Part shown: one piece after another, positions 13,572 to 17,314 of the stretch | Layout of the letters: every line of letters starts with the position of its first letter | Position numbering within the stretch: the first letter of the stretch is position 1 | Source: Candidatus Methylomirabilota bacterium | GTDB lineage: Bacteria; Methylomirabilota; Methylomirabilia; Methylomirabilales; CSP1-5 | Length of the DNA stretch: 17,314 nucleotides | Direction of reading: 5' to 3' | Assembly: GCA_022615475.1 (NCBI GenBank) | Contig: JAKEGQ010000101.1 | Location: 1-17,314, forward strand | Position numbers and translations under genes: made by a program | Notes under the pieces: generated by a model | What the model saw: the letters and a program-made list of their open reading frames with translations, nothing else | The model's database searches: none | What the model was told of the DNA's origin: nothing

Positions 13572-15662
13572 TTATCCGACGGTGGCGAGCGCCAATGCCC
13601 CTTCCCACCGCTGCTCCACGGCAGCTCGGAGCAACGGGTGGCCCATGAGGTTGGGGTCCTCTTCCACCAGCCTGAATGCCTCCCGCTGGGCAAGGTCGAG
13701 GAGCCTCACGTCCCGAAGAAGATGGGCAACCTTGAGGTCTGGTACTCCCGCCTGCCGCGTCCCGAAGACCTCTCCTGGCCCCCTCAGCTCCAGATCCCGT
13801 TCGGCGAGCTGAAAACCGTCCGCCCACTCCACCATGGCCTGAAGTCTGGCCGCGCCTTCCTCGCTGAGGGTCCGGCCGTGCATCAGGAAACAAACCGCCT
13901 GGGCCTGGGACCGCCCGACCCTTCCCCGAATCTGATGCAGTTGTGTGAGGCCAAGGCGATCGGCATGCTCTACCACCACCACCGTCGCCCGCGGAACGTC
14001 CATTCCTACCTCCACCACCGTGGTGGCCACCAAGACCTGAATCTCCCCATTGCGGAAGGCGTGCATGACCCTGCGCTTTTCCGCCGTCCGCATCCGGCCG
14101 TGGACACAACCGATGCTGCTGTCACGAAGAATCCCTTTCTGGAGCTCGGCGGCCAAACTCGTTGCCGCCTTCAGATCGGCCTCCTCACTCTCTTCCACCA
14201 GGGGACAGATCACGTATGCGGCTCCTCCCCGTCGGACCTCCTCCCGCACAAACTCGTAGGCATGAAGGCGCATCCCCTCGGGGACAAGCTCGGTCTTCAC
14301 GGGTTGCCGTCCTGGTGGCAGCCCCTCGATGATCGAGAGGTTGAGGTCACCGTAGAGCGCGAGAGCCAAGGTTCTGGGGATCGGGGTCGCGGTCATGACC
14401 AACGCATGCGGACGAGCACCCTTGGCAGCCAACTCCGCCCGTTGTTTCACCCCAAAGCGGTGCTGCTCGTCCACGACGATGAGACCGAGACGGTGAAAGG
14501 TGACCACCTCCTGCAGGAGGGCGTGGGTTCCGATGGCCACCTGCAGCTCACCCGCGGCAATAGAGGACCGAAGCCTCTCCCGTTCCCGTACGCTTGTCCC
14601 TCCGCTCAGGAGGCCGACCTGAATCCCCACAGGTTCCAGGACGGCCCGGGCCTTCAGATAGTGTTGCTCCGCCAGGATCTCTGTGGGCGCCATCATCGCA
14701 CCCTGAAAGCCGCTTCCCACCGCATGGGCCATGGCCAGGAGGGCCACCGCCGTCTTCCCAGACCCCACATCCCCTTGCAGGAGACGCATCATGGGTCGAG
14801 GCCGCGCCATGTCAGCCTTGATCTCCTCCAGCACCCGCTCCTGGGCGGGGGTCAGATCAAATCCCAGACGTGCTCGCACGGCCGTTTCGATGCCCGGCGC
14901 CCCCGCCATGGCGGCCGCCACATCCGCCTCTGCCGCCCGACGCATGCGGGCCACGCCGAGGCTCAATAGCAGGAGGTCATCGAAGGCGAGGCGCCTCTTC
15001 CCCGCCTCCGCGTCCTCCATCTGCTCGGGAAAGTGGATCGCCCGGAGAGCCTCGGGAAGGGCCATGAGGCTGTGACGATGGAGGATCCCGTGGGGAAGGA
15101 AGTCTTGAACATGCGGACCCCATGCTAGGATGAAGTCTTTCATAAAGCTCCGAAGCCACCGTTGAAACAGTCCATTAGCCAGGGGATACACCGGGACGAT
15201 GCAGCCCGTATGAGTCTGGCCTCCATCCTCCCATGCCTCGTAATCCGGATTCACCATTTCGAACCCCGGGCCCCAACTCACTTTCCCCGACAGGATGACC
15301 CGGTGACCGGGGTGGAACCGCTGCTTGAGGTACGGTTGATGAAACCATTTGCCGACTAACATCCCGGTCCCGTCTGAGAGGACGACCGACAGGATCTTGA
15401 AGCCGCGGCGGGTCGAGGTGACTGCCGTCTTCTTAACCTCTCCCACCACCGTTTCCCGAAGGCCCGCCCTCAGATCCCGGATCGGCCGAAGAACTCTTCG
15501 ATCCTCGTGTCGGAGAGGCAAGAGGTAGAAGGCGTCTGCCACGGTCCGCACCCCCATTCGAGCAAGGGCCTGAGCCCGCTTCGGTCCTACCCCCTTGAGG
15601 TACTGCACCGGCATGCTGAGATTCGGGGCGTGCGGGCCTGAAGAAATTCCTTGCCTTTTCAT
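13572..15662 (-). CDS. recG: ATP-dependent DNA helicase RecG
   Basis: This monomeric superfamily 2 helicase remodels stalled replication forks and branch-migrates Holliday junctions. The protein has 696 residues from the chosen start, the normal length. The N-terminal part carries YLKGVGPKRAQALARMG and the wedge (OB-fold) domain (about 60-160). Helicase motifs are intact: Walker A GDVGSGKT (297-304), APTEILAEQH, DEQH box (398-401), TATPIPRTL, ATTVVEVGMDVP and QIRGRVGR (577-584). The frame remains open to 15773, where it would overlap the divergent rpmB. The ATG at 15660-15662 avoids this and gives the family length. A shorter start at 15612-15614 (MPVQYLKG) is also possible. Neither has a strong ribosome-binding site. 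It is divergent from rpmB with 65 nt between starts. Confidence 0.95.
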   Translation of the reverse strand: MKRQGISSGPHAPNLSMPVQYLKGVGPKRAQALARMGVRTVADAFYLLPLRHEDRRVLRPIRDLRAGLRETVVGEVKKTAVTSTRRGFKILSVVLSDGTGMLVGKWFHQPYLKQRFHPGHRVILSGKVSWGPGFEMVNPDYEAWEDGGQTHTGCIVPVYPLANGLFQRWLRSFMKDFILAWGPHVQDFLPHGILHRHSLMALPEALRAIHFPEQMEDAEAGKRRLAFDDLLLLSLGVARMRRAAEADVAAAMAGAPGIETAVRARLGFDLTPAQERVLEEIKADMARPRPMMRLLQGDVGSGKTAVALLAMAHAVGSGFQGAMMAPTEILAEQHYLKARAVLEPVGIQVGLLSGGTSVRERERLRSSIAAGELQVAIGTHALLQEVVTFHRLGLIVVDEQHRFGVKQRAELAAKGARPHALVMTATPIPRTLALALYGDLNLSIIEGLPPGRQPVKTELVPEGMRLHAYEFVREEVRRGGAAYVICPLVEESEEADLKAATSLAAELQKGILRDSSIGCVHGRMRTAEKRRVMHAFRNGEIQVLVATTVVEVGMDVPRATVVVVEHADRLGLTQLHQIRGRVGRSQAQAVCFLMHGRTLSEEGAARLQAMVEWADGFQLAERDLELRGPGEVFGTRQAGVPDLKVAHLLRDVRLLDLAQREAFRLVEEDPNLMGHPLLRAAVEQRWEGALALATVG

Positions 15663-15727
15663 GGGACTTTCAGTAGTCTCCCTCGCGTTCGGTGGGCGGC
15701 AGTGCTCACCGTCGAGGAGAGGGACCA

Positions 15728-15928
15728 GTGGCCAAGATGAAGCGTGCGTGCGATATATGTGGGAGGGGTCCAAAGGTAGCTCACCGGATCAGTCACGCCC
15801 ATAACGTGAGCAAACGGCGACAGCTCCCCAACATTCACCGGGTCCATGCGCTGGTCAACCGAATGCCGCGCCATATCCACGTCTGTACCCGATGCCTCCG
15901 CTCCGGCAAGGTGCAAAAGGTCAGCTGA
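15728..15928 (+). CDS. rpmB: 50S ribosomal protein L28, zinc-ribbon form
   Basis: This 66-residue protein of the large ribosomal subunit is the only plus-strand gene in the window. KMKRACDICGRGPKVAHRIS, KRRQLPNIHRV and CTRCLRSGKV are clear L28 signatures. Two cysteine pairs (C8/C11 and C53/C56) form a zinc-binding site, the C+ paralogue form. The start is a GTG at 15728-15730 with GAGGAG about 8 nt upstream. The frame is open upstream to 15692, but this would add residues foreign to the family. It faces the Rel gene end-to-end and is divergent from recG. Confidence 0.96.
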   Translation: MAKMKRACDICGRGPKVAHRISHAHNVSKRRQLPNIHRVHALVNRMPRHIHVCTRCLRSGKVQKVS

Positions 15929-15946
15929 GCAGCGCTGAACGCTGCA

Positions 15947-16032
15947 GTTCAAAATTCAGGGTTCATAGTTCATGGTCAGACCCGAACCCCCTCGCCTTTC
16001 TTCTATGAACCATGAACGCTGAACTCTGAACC
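15947..16032. repeat. Long inverted repeat of 7-base units between rpmB and the Rel gene
   Basis: The left arm is GTTCAAA, ATTCAGG, GTTCATA, GTTCATG (15947-15974). The right arm is CTATGAA, CCATGAA, CGCTGAA, CTCTGAA (16003-16030). Twenty-four of 29 positions pair between 15947-15975 and 16004-16032, around a 28-base loop rich in C. It occupies nearly the whole gap between two convergent genes and ends two bases before the Rel stop codon. A role as a bidirectional transcription stop or RNA stabiliser is possible, although no T-tract is present. Confidence 0.8.
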
Positions 16033-16034
16033 GT

Positions 16035-17314
16035 CTAGTGGCTCCGCATGCGCTCGACACCCATGACACCCTTGACCCGCCGGATCGCCTGCATCGCCCC
16101 CTGAAGCTGTTTCAGATCGAAGACCTCCAGAACGAAGGTGTTGAGTCCCCGCCTCTCCTCGGTGACCTTGATCTCCGCTTGGGCAATGTTCGCGTTGGTT
16201 GAAGAGATGGCGCTGCTGATCTCCGCCAAAAGCCCTGGGCGGTCCTCCCCGATCGTCACCTTGATTTTCACCTGATGCGGGACCTTCGTTCGTTCGTCCC
16301 AGTGGACCCGGATCTGTCGCTCGGAATCGTATCCGAAGGCCAGCACGTTGGGACAATCGGCGGTGTGAATAGTCAGCCCCCGTCCCCTCGTAATGAAGCC
16401 GATGATGTCGTCTCCGGGGAGGGGGTCACAACACTTGGCAAAGTGGAGCAGGATATCATCCACCCCATCGATGTGGATCCCCTCCTCCGCCGCCTTGACC
16501 GGCACCCTCCTCCCCTTGCTCTCTTCCTCCACCATCGCCTGCGCCTGTTCGGGCGGGAGCAGTTTGAGCGCCACCTGACGAGGAGAGATCTTGCCGAAGC
16601 CGATAGCCGCGTACAGTTCCTCTTCGCTCCCCATCTTGTATTGTTCCAAGACCTGCCCCACGGCCTCGATCTTCGACGATGACGGACCTGCCCTTGCGAA
16701 CTTCCGAAACTCTCGCTCCAAGAGCTCTTTCCCCAACGTGATGGACCGAACCCGCTCCTCATTCTTGATCCAGGCCTTGATGCGGCTGCGCGCCCTCGAG
16801 GTCCTGACGATCTTGAGCCAGTCCCGACTCGGATGCTGTGTGGCGGCGGTCAGGATCTCCACAATGTCCCCGTTGCGGAGTTCGTACCGGAGGGGAACGA
16901 TTCGCCCGTTGACCCGCGCCCCGGCACAACGGAGGCCGATGTCGGTGTGAATGCTGAAGGCAAAGTCGATGGGGGTGGCCCCCCGGGGCAGTCCCTTGAC
17001 ATCCCCCTTTGGGGTAAAGACATACACCTCTTCCGGAAAGAGGTCGATGCGCAACGTGTGCAGAAACTCCCGACTATCTTTCAGATCCCTGCCCCAATCA
17101 AGCAACTGCCGCAGCCAGACGAAATTCCTGTCGTCTTCATCGAGGGTGGCCCTTCCTTCTTTGTAGGCCCAGTGGGCGGCGATGCCCTCCTCCGCCGTCC
17201 GGTGCATCTCCTCGGTCCGGATTTGGATTTCGGTCGGGTCTCCCTTGGGGCCAATCACAGTCGTATGAAGGGACTGATACATGTTGGATTTGGGGACGGC
17301 TATGAAGTCCTTGA
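16035..17314 (-). CDS. (p)ppGpp synthetase/hydrolase, Rel/SpoT/RelA family, 5' end beyond window
   Basis: This is the C-terminal 425 or so residues of a long stringent-response enzyme that makes and/or degrades (p)ppGpp. At the right edge the frame reads KDFIAVPKSNMYQSLHTTV, the end of the synthetase region, then EIQIRTEEMHRTAEEGIAAHW. A TGS domain follows (EVYVFTPKGDVKGLPRGATPIDFAF, quoted only in part here: see VYVFTPKGDV and LPRGATPIDFAF). After the helical region comes the zinc-finger-like part, with HFAKCCDPLPGDDIIG and TADCPNV. An ACT domain ends the protein (VTIGEDRPGLLAEISSAIS). The N-terminal HD hydrolase domain and most of the synthetase lie outside the window, so RelA, SpoT and a bifunctional Rel cannot be told apart. 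The visible part is intact. It is convergent with rpmB, separated by the repeat at 15947-16032. Confidence 0.93.
   Translation of the reverse strand, partial: KDFIAVPKSNMYQSLHTTVIGPKGDPTEIQIRTEEMHRTAEEGIAAHWAYKEGRATLDEDDRNFVWLRQLLDWGRDLKDSREFLHTLRIDLFPEEVYVFTPKGDVKGLPRGATPIDFAFSIHTDIGLRCAGARVNGRIVPLRYELRNGDIVEILTAATQHPSRDWLKIVRTSRARSRIKAWIKNEERVRSITLGKELLEREFRKFARAGPSSSKIEAVGQVLEQYKMGSEEELYAAIGFGKISPRQVALKLLPPEQAQAMVEEESKGRRVPVKAAEEGIHIDGVDDILLHFAKCCDPLPGDDIIGFITRGRGLTIHTADCPNVLAFGYDSERQIRVHWDERTKVPHQVKIKVTIGEDRPGLLAEISSAISSTNANIAQAEIKVTEERRGLNTFVLEVFDLKQLQGAMQAIRRVKGVMGVERMRSH

Noticed and set aside
13548..14969. Long plus-strand open frame (473 codons) opposite recG
   Set aside because: It is fully antisense to an intact recG, has low-complexity His/Pro/Arg-rich residues and no recognisable domain. 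In GC-rich genes such opposite frames stay open by codon bias.
15651..15679. rpmB promoter candidate TTGCCT, 17 nt, TAGTCT
   Set aside because: Only 4 of 6 and 3 of 6 positions match the consensus, which is not better than chance in this gap, and the -35 box would fall inside the recG start region.
1..17314. CRISPR array, transposon, integrase, toxin-antitoxin pair or defence island
   Set aside because: I saw no regularly spaced direct repeats, no transposase or recombinase motifs, and no small paired genes; the genes are housekeeping or transport functions.

Overview
The window is a compact, GC-rich stretch of a bacterial chromosome, made mostly of housekeeping genes. Fourteen of the fifteen clear protein genes are on the minus strand; the exception is rpmB. 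A double-SPOR protein with a signal anchor and Shine-Dalgarno (SD) sites of the GGAGG type point to a Gram-negative-type bacterium. The mix of families would fit a lineage such as Methylomirabilota (NC10) or a deltaproteobacteria-like group. That placement is an inference, because the window has no marker I would trust for taxonomy.

Right end (about 13500-17314): the 3' part of a long Rel/SpoT (p)ppGpp enzyme runs in from beyond the right edge. It faces rpmB (ribosomal protein L28), the only plus-strand gene. Between them is an inverted repeat made of 7-base units. Divergent from rpmB is recG, followed by a second 7-base-unit inverted repeat and then rsmD and coaD, which overlap by four bases.

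Middle (about 3600-12420): a tight minus-strand array runs aspartate-type aminotransferase, extracellular solute-binding protein (SBP_bac_5 type), L-threonine aldolase, membrane-anchored alpha/beta hydrolase, OppB, OppC, OppD, OppF. It encodes a complete peptide/nickel-family ABC importer, with three other enzymes placed upstream of or inside the transport genes. Spacings are short (overlap, abutting, 8-9 nt) except for 64-148 nt around the hydrolase. miaB (tRNA methylthiotransferase) follows OppF after 27 nt and may share its transcript.

Left end (1-2210): a perfect sigma70-type promoter (TTGACA, 17 nt, TATAAT) drives a small operon of a double-SPOR protein, an HU/IHF-family DNA-binding protein and a MerR-family regulator. 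The 307 bases after merR (91-397) hold no intact gene that I can support. They contain a 19-nt copy of a tRNA-Pro 5' end with no matching 3' half, a strong nested hairpin that may end the operon, and the start of what looks like a broken staphylococcal-nuclease-like gene reaching the left edge.

I see no CRISPR array, no transposase or integrase, no toxin-antitoxin pair and no clear new system. The observations most worth a second look are the two 7-base-unit inverted repeats, the tRNA-Pro remnant next to merR, and the enzyme genes embedded in the peptide-transport operon.
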